Shown: positions 9,586 through 17,931, numbered from the stretch's first letter. The stretch: DNA of 60,802 nt from Gemmatimonadota bacterium (GCA_020348925.1 CP070758.1:1074237-1135038); one strand, 5' to 3'. The notes: a model not told the origin generated them from the letters alone. Made by a program: numbers and translations.

Positions 9586-9777
9586 TTAATTTCTGCCCCC
9601 GTTTTTCTGTCGTCGTAACTCTGCACACCGCCTGGCGATTTTTCTCTTCTCGCTGGGCTTGATAAAGTGCCTGGACCTTTGAGCATCCCGTAAAATACCA
9701 GATCGCTTTACCTGTGTTCGAAAACGACGCAGAACGCGATCGATAGGCTCACCAGGTTTCACCTTCACTTCTACCAT
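9586..9777 (-). CDS. rpsU: 30S ribosomal protein S21
   Basis: 63 residues, basic. It starts VEVKVKPGEPIDRVLRRFRTQVKRSG and continues HFIKPSEKRKIARRCAELRRQ, matching S21 in length and pattern. S21 sits near the 3' end of 16S rRNA on the small subunit and aids mRNA engagement. The ATG lies inside the last codons of the upstream zinc-ribbon gene (7-nt overlap), suggesting translational coupling. Its company, a cold-shock protein and a leader-controlled zinc-ribbon gene, suggests co-regulation with translation or cold stress. Confidence 0.92.
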   Translation of the reverse strand: MVEVKVKPGEPIDRVLRRFRTQVKRSGILRDAQRSRHFIKPSEKRKIARRCAELRRQKNGGRN

Positions 9778-9977
9778 CGGTTATACCCACCTTGTCCACG
9801 AGGACTACGTCCGCTGCTCCGTCTTTCACCGCTCGTGTTCTGCCTCTTTCGAGCGTTGCGGCACGATTTACATCGCTTTGGATCCTGGAAACCTCTCTGG
9901 GTGTAATAGTTCTGTTCTTCCTCAGTGAACATGAACTCCCTTCCACAGTCTTGACAGCTAATGGTTTTGTCCGCCAT
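9771..9977 (-). CDS. Zinc-ribbon domain protein (zf-trcl-like), copy A
   Basis: 68 residues. Two CxxC knuckles, CQDC (residues 8-11) and CKSC (residues 36-39), flank the FTEEEQNYYTQRGFQDPKRC segment typical of small 'probable zinc-ribbon' proteins. The tail is rich in Arg, Gly and Ser, suggesting nucleic-acid binding. AGAGAGG precedes the ATG. It overlaps rpsU by 7 nt. A paralogue at 24099-24314 is nearly identical over the ribbon. Both are preceded by related leaders of the same length and the same promoter spacing. Molecular role not established. Confidence 0.85.
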   Translation of the reverse strand: MADKTISCQDCGREFMFTEEEQNYYTQRGFQDPKRCKSCRNARKRQNTSGERRSSGRSPRGQGGYNRW

Positions 9978-10240
9978 GAGATGATACCTCTCTTAAGATG
10001 AACGGTGAAACCCATGATTCAGTAAGATCACAATTCAGGGAGTTACAATAATCACAATTCCAGGGAAAGTTCTGCGATTGTCTTTGATGGAAAATCAAAA
10101 AAGATTTTAACGACAGGCAAAAGTAAAATTTGAACATCGCGCCATCAAACAATTGTAAAGCACCTCACGATCCACTGGCAACATAGGCAGTATCTTGTAC
10201 CGAATTGAATATAGATATGATCGAATATAAAAGTCAAGGT
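9978..10240 (-). promoter_or_regulatory. Conserved promoter and ~230-nt leader of zinc-ribbon gene A
   Basis: Promoter TTGACT (10237-10232), an 18-nt spacer, then TATATT (10213-10208). The leader to the ATG at 9977 shares ordered blocks with the leader of zinc-ribbon gene B: TGCCAGTGGATCG (10180-10168), an AATCGCAGAACTTTC-type block (10079-10065), and TTGTAACTCC (10048-10039). Block positions relative to promoter and ATG agree within a nucleotide or two. Long conserved leaders are known for cold-shock mRNAs; the mechanism here is unproven. Confidence 0.6.
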
Positions 10241-10401
10241 TAAAATCTGCAGAAGTGATCGCGACTTTTCCTTGCTTTCGTACAATCAAAATAATCATCG
10301 ATTTCTTGAAATAACGAACGACTCGCAAGAAACATGCACAACGAGCACCGCAGCCATTACATTGCGTAGAATACCTCAACAAATCGATACCCATCTACAG
10401 C

Positions 10402-12066
10402 TCATCGCAACTTTCCTACCTCCATATCTTGCATGGTGTTTGTTTTGGAGTGCCAAAATTCTTGAAACACTGACTCCTGGTAGTTTTCCTCCCCAAATCT
10501 CGTGATATATTCAATCTCCATCAGGGTTAAATCAATAATGAATTTGGATTGTTTCTGAAAATGTATGAACATTGCCGCCAGATTGACAGCTGACTCAAGT
10601 GCTCCCGGATTTTTGAAAAGAACAGTGAAGAACATTTTCCAGTATAGCCAACCGGTTGTTCTGTTGAATCCTACTTTACGGCACAGTTTCAAAAAGGCTT
10701 TGCCAGTCTTGAACAATTTTCTAAGACCCGGTTTATACTTATTGCTCGGTCTCAAATGGAGAGCTGTATTGATTATTCTTTTATAATAGTGTACAGGATT
10801 ATATATGTATGTTAACACATAAATAAAATCTTTTAAAATATTCGACCTTGGTCTTCCGGTCATAAAGTTTAAGCCACTTGTCGTCTGATCAATTTCAACG
10901 CGAATATCCTTCAAGGTCGATCCCTCCTCGAACAATCTCCCTTCCCTTTTCAGGCGCCGAGTTAACTGTGTATTTGGTAATGCGTAGAGTGTCCCCAGCA
11001 TAGCCATACATATCCCAGAATCTTGAATGCAAGTGATCATAGTCTCAGCGGTTCGATCATTTTCAGTATCGAAACCGATAATGAAACCCGCATTGACAAT
11101 GATACCAAAGGAATGAATCTTCCGAATGGCTTCTGAAACTGATTTATTCACATTTTGCTTCTTACTTGTCAGGCTCAATACGTCGTTCTCTGGTGTTTCA
11201 ATTCCGATAAAAACGAAACGAAAATCCACATCCCTCATCATTTGCAAGAGGTTCTCGTCATCCGCAAGATTGATCGAAGCCTCGGTTGAAAAATAGAAAG
11301 GATATCCCTTTGGTTGAGACCACTCCCTGACGGCGGGAAGAAGTCCCTTGACATCTTTTTTATTCCCAATGAAATTATCGTCCACAAAATCTATATGCCC
11401 CCGATAGCCAAGATCGTAAAGCGTTTGGAGTTCCTGTATTATTTGATCGGAGGTCTTCGCTCGTGGTACCCTGCCGTAAAGCTCAATGATGTCACAAAAT
11501 TCGCAATTGAAGGGACACCCCCTGGAGTATTGTATTCCAACCTGGATATAATTCTTGAATTCTATCAAGTCAAACCTGGGGACTATCGCTTTCTTCATGT
11601 CTGCCCTATCATGGGAAGCATATACGCCACTGGCAGAACCCTTGGCGAAATCCTCCACCAGCATTGGAATCGTCACCTCACCTTCACCAAGGACCAAATA
11701 ATCTGCGGATTGGTATACATCGGGTTGTGATGAAGGATCCGGACCGCCGACAATAACCGGACAATTACTCTGATGTGCTCTGTCAATTATGGAAAGGATA
11801 CCCAACTGTTGGGACAGCATTCCTCCAGTACATACCACATCTGCCCAGGCAAAGTATTCATCCTGCAACGGTTCGACATTTGCATCCACGAGTTTAAACT
11901 CCCACTGCTGGGGGAGAAGCCCTGCCACTGTCATGAGACCGAGAGGTGTCGCCGGATACTTTGCTCCAACTATCTTGCACACATCGACGTAATTCCAGAA
12001 ACTAAATGTTGAAAATTTCGACTGTACGAGAAGACATCTTGTTCCATTTTCTAATAGATTTTTCAT
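10402..12066 (-). CDS. B12-binding-domain radical SAM protein
   Basis: 554 residues. An N-terminal Rossmann-like cobalamin-binding-type domain (PATPLGLMTVAGLLP, VVCTGGMLSQ, IVGGPDPSS, LGEGEVTIP) lacks the DxHxxG base-off motif. A radical SAM core follows with the [4Fe-4S] motif CPFNCEFC, GHIDFVDDNFIGN and FIGIETPE. The C-terminal 200 residues resemble the DUF4070 extension of this group. Members carry out radical methylations or other C-C chemistry on lipids, porphyrins and natural products; the substrate cannot be told from sequence. No strong ribosome site precedes the ATG, so the start is moderately secure. It stands alone between intergenic stretches. Confidence 0.85.
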   Translation of the reverse strand: MKNLLENGTRCLLVQSKFSTFSFWNYVDVCKIVGAKYPATPLGLMTVAGLLPQQWEFKLVDANVEPLQDEYFAWADVVCTGGMLSQQLGILSIIDRAHQSNCPVIVGGPDPSSQPDVYQSADYLVLGEGEVTIPMLVEDFAKGSASGVYASHDRADMKKAIVPRFDLIEFKNYIQVGIQYSRGCPFNCEFCDIIELYGRVPRAKTSDQIIQELQTLYDLGYRGHIDFVDDNFIGNKKDVKGLLPAVREWSQPKGYPFYFSTEASINLADDENLLQMMRDVDFRFVFIGIETPENDVLSLTSKKQNVNKSVSEAIRKIHSFGIIVNAGFIIGFDTENDRTAETMITCIQDSGICMAMLGTLYALPNTQLTRRLKREGRLFEEGSTLKDIRVEIDQTTSGLNFMTGRPRSNILKDFIYVLTYIYNPVHYYKRIINTALHLRPSNKYKPGLRKLFKTGKAFLKLCRKVGFNRTTGWLYWKMFFTVLFKNPGALESAVNLAAMFIHFQKQSKFIIDLTLMEIEYITRFGEENYQESVFQEFWHSKTNTMQDMEVGKLR

Positions 12067-12491
12067 TGAAATGATTACTTAACCATCATATTGTCGAATG
12101 TGAAAGCGACTTTGTATTAACGGATTGAATGGATTGGGATTGCTCTGCCTCTCGATGTCCACGGATTTGTGTAACTCACGACGGACAACATTACTTTCCT
12201 AAATTGAGCGATTCCTGGCAAACACCATGCCTTCTTCATTCTCGGTCCGATGCATCGGGTGAAGCATCTTACGCCAGAATGATGAGATGCTTCACTCCGC
12301 GCCGCGGAGCCAGCCTCGATTTTGATTTGAGATTCTGAATGACACATCCGGCTATTGTTCTGAAAAGTCGCTCAGCTTAGGTCTTTCGAATCGAAAAAAG
12401 AATGGCTCCTCTCATTTTCCCGGGGAGTAAGGAGCCGCAGCCTTAACCACCTCATGCTCTTGGATTGTTTCCTTCCTCAAGTCCCTGATAT
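12067..12491. repeat. Gene-free stretch with dispersed palindromic repeat
   Basis: It contains an 11-bp inverted repeat, GTGAAGCATCT (12259-12269) against AGATGCTTCAC (12285-12295), followed at once by the palindrome CTCCGCG-C-CGCGGAG and, about 40 nt on, GAATGACA. This architecture matches the 'GATGCTTCACTCCG...GAATGACA' style of intergenic palindromes seen in many uncultured genomes. No gene is supported. Confidence 0.5.
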
Positions 12492-12537
12492 AAAAACGGG
12501 CCTCAAAGCCAAAGAGTAATACGACAAAGAGGCCCGC
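12492..12537 (-). terminator. Intrinsic terminator of the cold-shock gene
   Basis: Minus-strand stem CGGGCCTC (12536-12529) pairs with GAGGCCCG (12504-12497), followed by TTTTT. It lies about 20 nt after the stop of the gene at 12557-12757. The loop is 24 nt. Confidence 0.75.
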
Positions 12538-12556
12538 TTCGATTGAAAAGTCGGAT

Positions 12557-12757
12557 CTATAACTTCACCACCTTCTCCGCCTTCAAACCCTTTGAGTCCT
12601 CAATGATCTCAAATTCGACTTTCTCACCCTCGTAGAGAGTTTTGAAACCCTCACTCTGAATAGCGGAATGGTGGACAAAGACATCATCTCCAGACTCCTG
12701 TCCAATGAACCCAAAACCTTTACGGTCATTGAACCATTTTACATGTCCTACTGGCAT
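12557..12757 (-). CDS. Cold-shock domain protein (CspA family), second copy
   Basis: 66 residues, canonical length. [30 protein letters not shown] contains both RNP motifs with the expected aromatic residues. AAAGGAGGTGA lies upstream of the ATG. It is a monocistronic gene with its own promoter (12879-12906), a terminator-like hairpin in the leader (12798-12836) and a downstream terminator (12492-12537). That arrangement suggests control by attenuation or RNA refolding. It likely functions as an RNA chaperone in the cytoplasm. Confidence 0.93.
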   Translation of the reverse strand: MPVGHVKWFNDRKGFGFIGQESGDDVFVHHSAIQSEGFKTLYEGEKVEFEIIEDSKGLKAEKVVKL

Positions 12758-12790
12758 CTATCTTTCACCTCCTTTCGTTTCAAATTTCGG

Positions 12791-12836
12791 TAAGAAAAAA
12801 CGGACGATGATCGAATTTGCCTATCATCGTCCGTTT
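12791..12836 (-). promoter_or_regulatory. Terminator-like hairpin in the cold-shock leader (possible attenuator)
   Basis: A perfect 14-bp inverted repeat (12798-12811 against 12823-12836, 11-nt loop) is followed on the minus strand by TTTTTTCTTACC. It lies downstream of a good promoter (12879-12906) and 41 nt upstream of the cold-shock ATG. It would therefore stop transcripts before the gene unless refolded or bypassed. It could also terminate a transcript arriving from further upstream. Confidence 0.65.
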
Positions 12837-12878
12837 CTTTATCCGTCGATGTCCTTACACTTTTCGATAATCAACGCA

Positions 12879-12906
12879 AATGTACACCTTTTTTTCGAAA
12901 AGTCAA
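12879..12906 (-). promoter_or_regulatory. Predicted promoter of the second cold-shock gene
   Basis: Minus-strand TTGACT (12906-12901), 16-nt spacer, TACATT (12884-12879). The -35 context CTTGACTTTTCG is shared with the promoter of zinc-ribbon gene B. The rest of 12907-13228 holds no supported gene. Confidence 0.5.
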
Positions 12907-13228
12907 GAGAAATTTTTACTACAGCTGTCCGCGGCAACCAAAAAGTACCCAGGAATGGTGGGAGGTCTTTTCGTGTGAGCGCGTGGCAACAGGTATTTGG
13001 GTTCTGGAAGAGGAGTTCTTAAGGGGTGGGAAACCGGGATGATTGCCATCCTCGCGATGCGCGTCATCATCTTTGAACGCTCATTGTCCGTTGGCGTTTG
13101 ATAGGAATGAAGATAGGTATGCGCGTCGGCAGCATTTGCACAGTATGGGGTGAAGTTACATGAAGGGGTGTTCGGACGGAAACGATACGACTCCCGTGAT
13201 ATCTTCTTAGATCTTCTGGGAGAATGCG

Positions 13229-14047
13229 TTAGGTGATTCCATGAGGTTGTTTCGATCGCGCAAGCAGGTACGTTCCGTACGCGCTTACTAAAGAAATGAG
13301 AAAAGCGAGCAACGTCCCAAGACCAATCCCGACGGAAAGATACAAATAACGCACACACACGGCATAGACCACAACATTTATCATGCCGCTTATCATCATG
13401 GGTTTCGTCAGAGCTCTCGAGAACTCGAGTCCTCGAACTTGATAGGCGATGACTAGCGTGGAGATGAAAACGGCGGGGAAGACCGAGAACATCCCGCCAA
13501 TCGTGGGATTACTTACCCTACTGAGCCAGACGGCCAGGGCGATAATACCCCCGCTGAACAGTGCCCGCAGGGAAAGCTGACCGGGTGAGACCAAAATGTT
13601 TCGACCTTGAAAAATAGGAACGTGCAGGAGCCGTTGAAATGTGAAGTAGCAGAGAGACAGGAGAAAAAAATAGCATGCCAACGAAACTGCAAATCCAACC
13701 GGGTCGATCCGTACGGCAAGAAACGACAGAGTTCCCCAGACAAGAAACGCAGTACACAATCCGACAGCAAAACCACGCCGTGCGAATGCAGCGTAAGCGA
13801 CAAGAAACAGGCCGTTGAACCCTACGATGAGAGGGATGATTTCTGTCGCACGGGAAGCAACGTGTGGTGATTCGACGAGGCCAATGAAGAACAGGGTCAC
13901 AACCACCGTCGAGGGGATCCCCCCGATAATGCCACCTACGGCACTCCCGAAGCGCTCGGCCGCCACCGTGCAAGCCGTTACAAACAACCCCCCGACAACG
14001 AAGCTCAAGACAACTTTCAGAAAAAAGAGTGTATTCAATGGTGCCAC
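13229..14047 (-). CDS. Multi-pass inner-membrane protein with internal duplication, unknown function
   Basis: About 272 residues with roughly eight hydrophobic segments. The two halves carry similar signatures: GGIIGGIPSTVVVTLFFIGL near residues 38-57 and PTIGGMFSVFPAVFISTLVI near residues 181-200. This suggests an ancient duplication, as in many small transporters. I do not recognise the family. The start is uncertain: GTG at 14047, or TTG at 14038, which is better spaced from TTAGGTGG. No neighbour clearly indicates a substrate. Confidence 0.75.
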   Translation of the reverse strand: MAPLNTLFFLKVVLSFVVGGLFVTACTVAAERFGSAVGGIIGGIPSTVVVTLFFIGLVESPHVASRATEIIPLIVGFNGLFLVAYAAFARRGFAVGLCTAFLVWGTLSFLAVRIDPVGFAVSLACYFFLLSLCYFTFQRLLHVPIFQGRNILVSPGQLSLRALFSGGIIALAVWLSRVSNPTIGGMFSVFPAVFISTLVIAYQVRGLEFSRALTKPMMISGMINVVVYAVCVRYLYLSVGIGLGTLLAFLISLVSAYGTYLLARSKQPHGIT

Positions 14048-14084
14048 CTAACAGGGCTACTAATCCACAAGTGGACGGCTTTGA

Positions 14085-14504
14085 TTAAGATAGAGCTTCT
14101 CCGCTTCTTTCCTTCTCCCGGGCTATGATCTGACGTATTGGATCGTTATCGGCGTAGACGCGCCATTCGGCAACAAGGTCATCCTGAATGACGGCGTACC
14201 ATGCAGCGGGTATCTCCCATTTATTTTCAGGTTTCAACGTCCCATCCGAGGTGTAAGTACCGCCCGCAGTGCCGAACATACCGAAACTATTTTCATCCTT
14301 AAATATTCTTTCAATCTTGATCCAGTAATCCGGAACCATCGTATAGTAACCTTTCCAACCATTTCTCATAGTTTCCCGACCGCGCACTTTCTGTCCGAGG
14401 CCGTCCACGAAACAGTGATCCTCAGTCATGAGTTTGCACAGCCCATCGACATCTTGTGCACTGATCCTGTCGGCAAATGCCTGTACGACTTCAACACCCT
14501 TCAT
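14085..14504 (-). CDS. SnoaL-like (NTF2-fold) protein
   Basis: About 139 residues, the usual length for a single NTF2/SnoaL cone fold. It begins with the typical helix VEVVQAFADRISAQDVDGLCKLMTEDHCFVDGLG, then RGRETMRNGWKGYYTMVPDYWIKIE, and a C-terminal beta region (AAWYAVIQDDLVAEWRVYAD). Members are small hydrolase- or isomerase-like proteins or ligand-binding proteins with no universal reaction. The ATG at 14504 is chosen because GGAG lies 6 nt before it, rather than the upstream TTG at 14516. It follows another NTF2-like gene on the same strand. Confidence 0.8.
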   Translation of the reverse strand: MKGVEVVQAFADRISAQDVDGLCKLMTEDHCFVDGLGQKVRGRETMRNGWKGYYTMVPDYWIKIERIFKDENSFGMFGTAGGTYTSDGTLKPENKWEIPAAWYAVIQDDLVAEWRVYADNDPIRQIIAREKERSGEALS

Positions 14505-14541
14505 TTTATTCTCCAATCATAACCATGGTTAAGCGATTATC

Positions 14542-14940
14542 CTACTTCGATGGAACGAGGGTTCTCCACACAGCGAGCCAATTCCCCTCATCTCGAATGA
14601 AAACGAACACATCTTGGCCTGAATCGCTGTGCTCTTCACCATTCATCTCGTAATCGATCTCGTACGTATAGCTTGCGACCGCCGTATCCCGCCAGACATC
14701 TATAGTGTGATCCGACTCCGTAATTTTTTTGACAACTGCCCGGTTAATAAAGTCTTCATAACTTTGAATACACGCCTGACGTCCTATTCCTATCCTTCCG
14801 ATTCCTAACTGGGAGATCACCATATCATCATGGAAATAGTCCTGCAATCTTTCCGGATGTCCATTCATCCAAGCTCCGTTTATCCTTTTTAATATCTGTC
14901 TGATCTCTTCCCGGGCTTGTTGCTCAGCGTTAAAGATCAT
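14542..14940 (-). CDS. DUF4440/SnoaL-like NTF2-fold protein
   Basis: About 132 residues. EEIRQILKRINGAWMNGHPERLQDYFHDDMVISQLG is the usual N-terminal helix pair of DUF4440-like NTF2-fold proteins, and DVFVFIRDEGNWLAVWRTLVP is the characteristic C-terminal strand. GGAGGA sits directly before the ATG at 14940, giving a shorter protein than the open frame that reaches 15003. It is co-directional with the NTF2-like gene 37 nt downstream. Function unknown. Confidence 0.8.
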   Translation of the reverse strand: MIFNAEQQAREEIRQILKRINGAWMNGHPERLQDYFHDDMVISQLGIGRIGIGRQACIQSYEDFINRAVVKKITESDHTIDVWRDTAVASYTYEIDYEMNGEEHSDSGQDVFVFIRDEGNWLAVWRTLVPSK

Positions 14941-14977
14941 TCGAATCCTCCTCCATGATAATAATTCACAATTTGTA

Positions 14978-15399
14978 CTACCGTTTTGAACGAAAGCTTT
15001 CAAGGCGATTTATGTGCCAAGCCGGAAATCCAAACTCCTTAGCCGGTTGGACGATTCGATCGACGTAGCTGTTGGCTGGTGACCCTAACTCCATTGGAAG
15101 GGCAATATAACAAAGTGCTGGCCTCCATGTACCACCCATCGTTTCAACCAGCACTGCTTCTGGAAGATATATTCCACCCAAAATGTTCCGGGCATGAGTG
15201 TACAATCGTTTAAGTTCCTCGTGGGCGGCCGTAGCTACGATCCCGTATACACAATGTTTATCTGTTGGACAAGATTAGCCAACGGTTGAATTTGAATATC
15301 AAAACCGCTCAGTTTCGCCATTTCGTATTTTTTAGGAACAAGATCTACCTCTTTCAGAACATCAAAATTCGTGTATGCTCCGTTGAAAAATATCCACAC
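14978..15399 (-). pseudogene. Frameshifted gamma-glutamylcyclotransferase-like gene
   Basis: The N-terminal half (from about 15399) reads KKVWIFFNGAYTNFDVLKEV, then FDIQIQPLANLVQQINIVY, and hits a TAG at 15237-15235. The C-terminal half is open in another frame: YGIVATAAHEELKRLYTHAR, then GTWRPALCYIALPMELGSPA and SYVDRIVQPAKEFGFPAWHI. Together they match the order of AIG2/gamma-glutamylcyclotransferase-like proteins: FxNGxxxN, PxANL, VYGIV, then YI and PAxxYVxxI. The break lies near 15240-15250, so a +1 or -2 change restores one frame. No convincing start codon precedes 15399. The frame shift could be genuine decay or a sequencing/assembly error. Confidence 0.7.
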
Positions 15400-15461
15400 C
15401 TTTTTCGTTGTTCTAAATATATATGAAAGATTTTGTTTTGGAAGGAATAATACACTGAGCC

Positions 15462-15830
15462 TTATGACTCGGATCTCTGGGAAAACAATCTGACCGTCTC
15501 ATCATGCAGAAGAACCCAAATCGAATAAACACCAATGGCCGTTCCGATGGGTATAAAAATGAGGTCTGTTGCAGCCAGAATCAGGACCAGAATCCTCGCC
15601 CAAGACTTGCGCTTCAACAAGCCGAGACTTCCTATTATCTCAGGTACCGACAGGACGATAAAAAATCCAGCGATAGTAGTGCCAACCGTCGAGGTTAGAG
15701 CCATGGCCTGGGGATCACCGGAGAGTATTCCACCTCCCACAGCTGCAACAAAAACGCTCATTCCAATAAGAATGCACAGAGCACCAAATCCTATATAGAT
15801 GGCTGCAACAAGGGTCACATGCTTTTCCAT
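15462..15830 (-). CDS. Small four-helix membrane protein, unknown function
   Basis: 122 residues with four hydrophobic segments (near residues 5-33, 46-70, 78-92 and 93-110) joined by short loops; LLKRKSWARILVLILAATD is a typical cytosolic-positive turn. Similar small proteins are usually annotated as hypothetical or DUF-type membrane proteins. AAGG lies 7 nt before the ATG. It ends just upstream of the decayed gamma-glutamylcyclotransferase-like gene. Confidence 0.7.
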   Translation of the reverse strand: MEKHVTLVAAIYIGFGALCILIGMSVFVAAVGGGILSGDPQAMALTSTVGTTIAGFFIVLSVPEIIGSLGLLKRKSWARILVLILAATDLIFIPIGTAIGVYSIWVLLHDETVRLFSQRSES

Positions 15831-16456
15831 TATTCAACCTTCCCAGGTTCCAATTATTTACTATTGTACAAAAGCCACATGCAAACTTCATCAGTGGACA
15901 ATGCTTACTTTTATCAGGTTTCATATCGACGCCGCATTCTGAGTATCGCTGAGAAATACCCGCAAAGAAAATATACTATTGTCATGCCTTGGCTCTTCAA
16001 TGCCCTGAAGCCTGAGCCGTTAGACAGACAGGCGAACACAGCGACCGTTTTTTCCGTGTCTGAATCCCCCGCCTTAGCGGGGGATGAGTTTGGAAAAAAC
16101 AGCGTAGTGAGCCGTTGTCGTTCTCGGCGAAGGCTTTGGGCTGGCTTTTCTTTTTGTTCTTTTTCTTTGGCCAGCAAAGAAAAAGAAGATGAATAATTTT
16201 CTTATTTCTCTCAAATGGTACCCATTGCTCAAATATTTCCTCTGACTTGATTTCCCTCACTCCCACGATCCATGATTTAGAGTATCACCAAAACAAATGA
16301 GAGAACGTATCCACATATTCTTGCGCCAAGCCGGTTTTTTCTTGCTTTTTCCACATAAAATCATATCATAATGAATGGTATTACAAACTATAAGGCCATG
16401 AAATTGATGTCAAGAGGATATGCTTTTACAGTCAACTATTTCGGGGAGAAAAAAAT
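15831..16456. repeat. Gene-free stretch with two palindromes
   Basis: Contains ATCCCCCGC-CTTA-GCGGGGGAT at 16064-16085 (9-bp stem, tetraloop). At 16157-16187 a 13-bp perfect inverted repeat (TTCTTTTTCTTTG and its complement) has a GCCAG loop that can also pair with CTGGC at 16141-16145. Short frames here translate to low-complexity Lys/Glu-rich sequence and are probably not genes. A repetitive intergenic element is the likeliest reading. Confidence 0.5.
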
Positions 16457-17767
16457 ATGGAATCGTATAATTTTTTGAGCTTTGGAGGAATTTTCTTACT
16501 GCTCATCTTTGCCTGGCTATTCTCCGCTGATCGGAGAGTTATCAACTGGAGAATCATCCTCTGGGGCATCGGGCTTCAGCTCTTCTTCGGTGTCTTTATC
16601 TTCATCATCCCGGTGGGAACGAAAATCTTCCTCATTGTCAATGATCTTGTCATAAAAATCTTGGACAGCGCCAGTGCCGGAACGCGTTTCCTCTTCGGGC
16701 GGCTGGCCCTTCCACCCGGGACTGTCAACGAAGACGGGGAGACGTCTCTGGGAGCCATTTTAGCCTTCCAGGTTTTTCCTGCGGTGGTCTTTTTCTCGAG
16801 TCTCATGGGTGCGCTCTACTATCTGAAAATCATGCCGCTCCTCATCCGGGCTTTTGCCTTCATCTTCACAAAACTTATGCGCCTCAGCGGAGCCGAATCC
16901 CTGTGCGCCTCGAGCAACATCTTCGTCGGTATTGAATCGCCCTTGACCATCAAACCTCACTTAGACGATATGACCCGATCGGAACTGTGCACCATTCTCA
17001 CGGCCTGCATGGCCACCATCGCCTCCAGTGTGCTGGCTTTGTATGTCTTTATGTTGAAAGCTCAGTTCCCCACCATTGCCGGCCATCTTGTCTCCGCCTC
17101 GGTTCTCTCGGCACCGGCGGCCCTCGTCATATCCAAAATCCTTCTCCCCGAAACGGATGTTCCGAAGACGCTGGGAACCGACGTCAAACCCCATTACGAG
17201 CGTGAGAACAATGTCATCGAAGCCATTATCAACGGCTCGATGGCAGGGGTGAAGTTAGCGGTAGGAATCGGTGCCTTGCTTCTTGCCTTCCTCGGCCTTG
17301 TCGAGCTCCTCGATCTGATACTTGAATCGATCGGGGGGAAGGTGAACCTCTGGCTGGGATTGTCCGTCGACTGGTCGCTCCGCGGGCTCCTCGGCTATAT
17401 CTTCTATCCCTTCACGATTATCATCGGCATCCCACCTTCAGACGCCGGAGCCATAGCCAGGATCATCGGGGAGCGTACTGTTGCCACTGAGGTTGAATCT
17501 TACCAGGATCTCGCCCGACTCATTGCGGCCAACGGTATTCAGAATCCCAGATCCATCGTCGTCGCAACCTATGCTCTGTGCGGCTTTGCCCACATCGCAT
17601 CACTCGCCATATTCGTCGGAGGCATCTCGACCCTGGCCCCGAAACGGATCAAAGACCTCTCCGAACTCGGCTTCCGCGCCCTGCTCGGCGCCACCCTGGC
17701 CTGCCTCATGACCGCCTGCGTGGCAGGTATGTTCTTTACCAAGGGCTCGATACTGTTGGGGCGATGA
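16457..17767 (+). CDS. nupC: Concentrative nucleoside transporter (NupC/CNT family)
   Basis: 436 residues, within the normal CNT length, with many membrane segments. Family signatures include the N-terminal NWRIILWGIGLQLFFGVFIF, the gate region FQVFPAVVFFSSLMGALYY, the motif SGAESLCASSNIFVGIESPL (nucleoside/Na+ site) and the C-terminal GFAHIASLAIFVGGISTLAP. It probably imports nucleosides with sodium or protons across the inner membrane. GGGGAG precedes the ATG. It converges with the methyltransferase gene at 17932 and a small palindrome lies between them. Confidence 0.92.
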   Translation: MESYNFLSFGGIFLLLIFAWLFSADRRVINWRIILWGIGLQLFFGVFIFIIPVGTKIFLIVNDLVIKILDSASAGTRFLFGRLALPPGTVNEDGETSLGAILAFQVFPAVVFFSSLMGALYYLKIMPLLIRAFAFIFTKLMRLSGAESLCASSNIFVGIESPLTIKPHLDDMTRSELCTILTACMATIASSVLALYVFMLKAQFPTIAGHLVSASVLSAPAALVISKILLPETDVPKTLGTDVKPHYERENNVIEAIINGSMAGVKLAVGIGALLLAFLGLVELLDLILESIGGKVNLWLGLSVDWSLRGLLGYIFYPFTIIIGIPPSDAGAIARIIGERTVATEVESYQDLARLIAANGIQNPRSIVVATYALCGFAHIASLAIFVGGISTLAPKRIKDLSELGFRALLGATLACLMTACVAGMFFTKGSILLGR

Positions 17768-17822
17768 AGATCAATACAAGTCACTCAGGCATATTTTACG
17801 AGTAATCTAATTCGTACGCAGT

Positions 17823-17853
17823 GGATTCCCGCTAACAAACTGCGGGAATGACA
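17823..17853. repeat. Dispersed REP-like palindrome
   Basis: GGATTCCCGC, 9 nt, GCGGGAATGACA. Same end motif (GGAATGACA) as the elements at 40842 and 60603, located between two convergent genes. Confidence 0.6.
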
Positions 17854-17931
17854 GTTGTTGTTAGGGCAGAGTTATTCCTGAATTTCGTTGTCAGGAATCT
17901 AGGAACGGTAAAATCAAACTTCATTTCATAA

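Noticed and set aside
12903-13358. 151-codon minus-strand frame overlapping the membrane-protein gene
   Set aside because: Starts inside the membrane-protein gene in another frame and covers a promoter region; translation is unlike a real protein.
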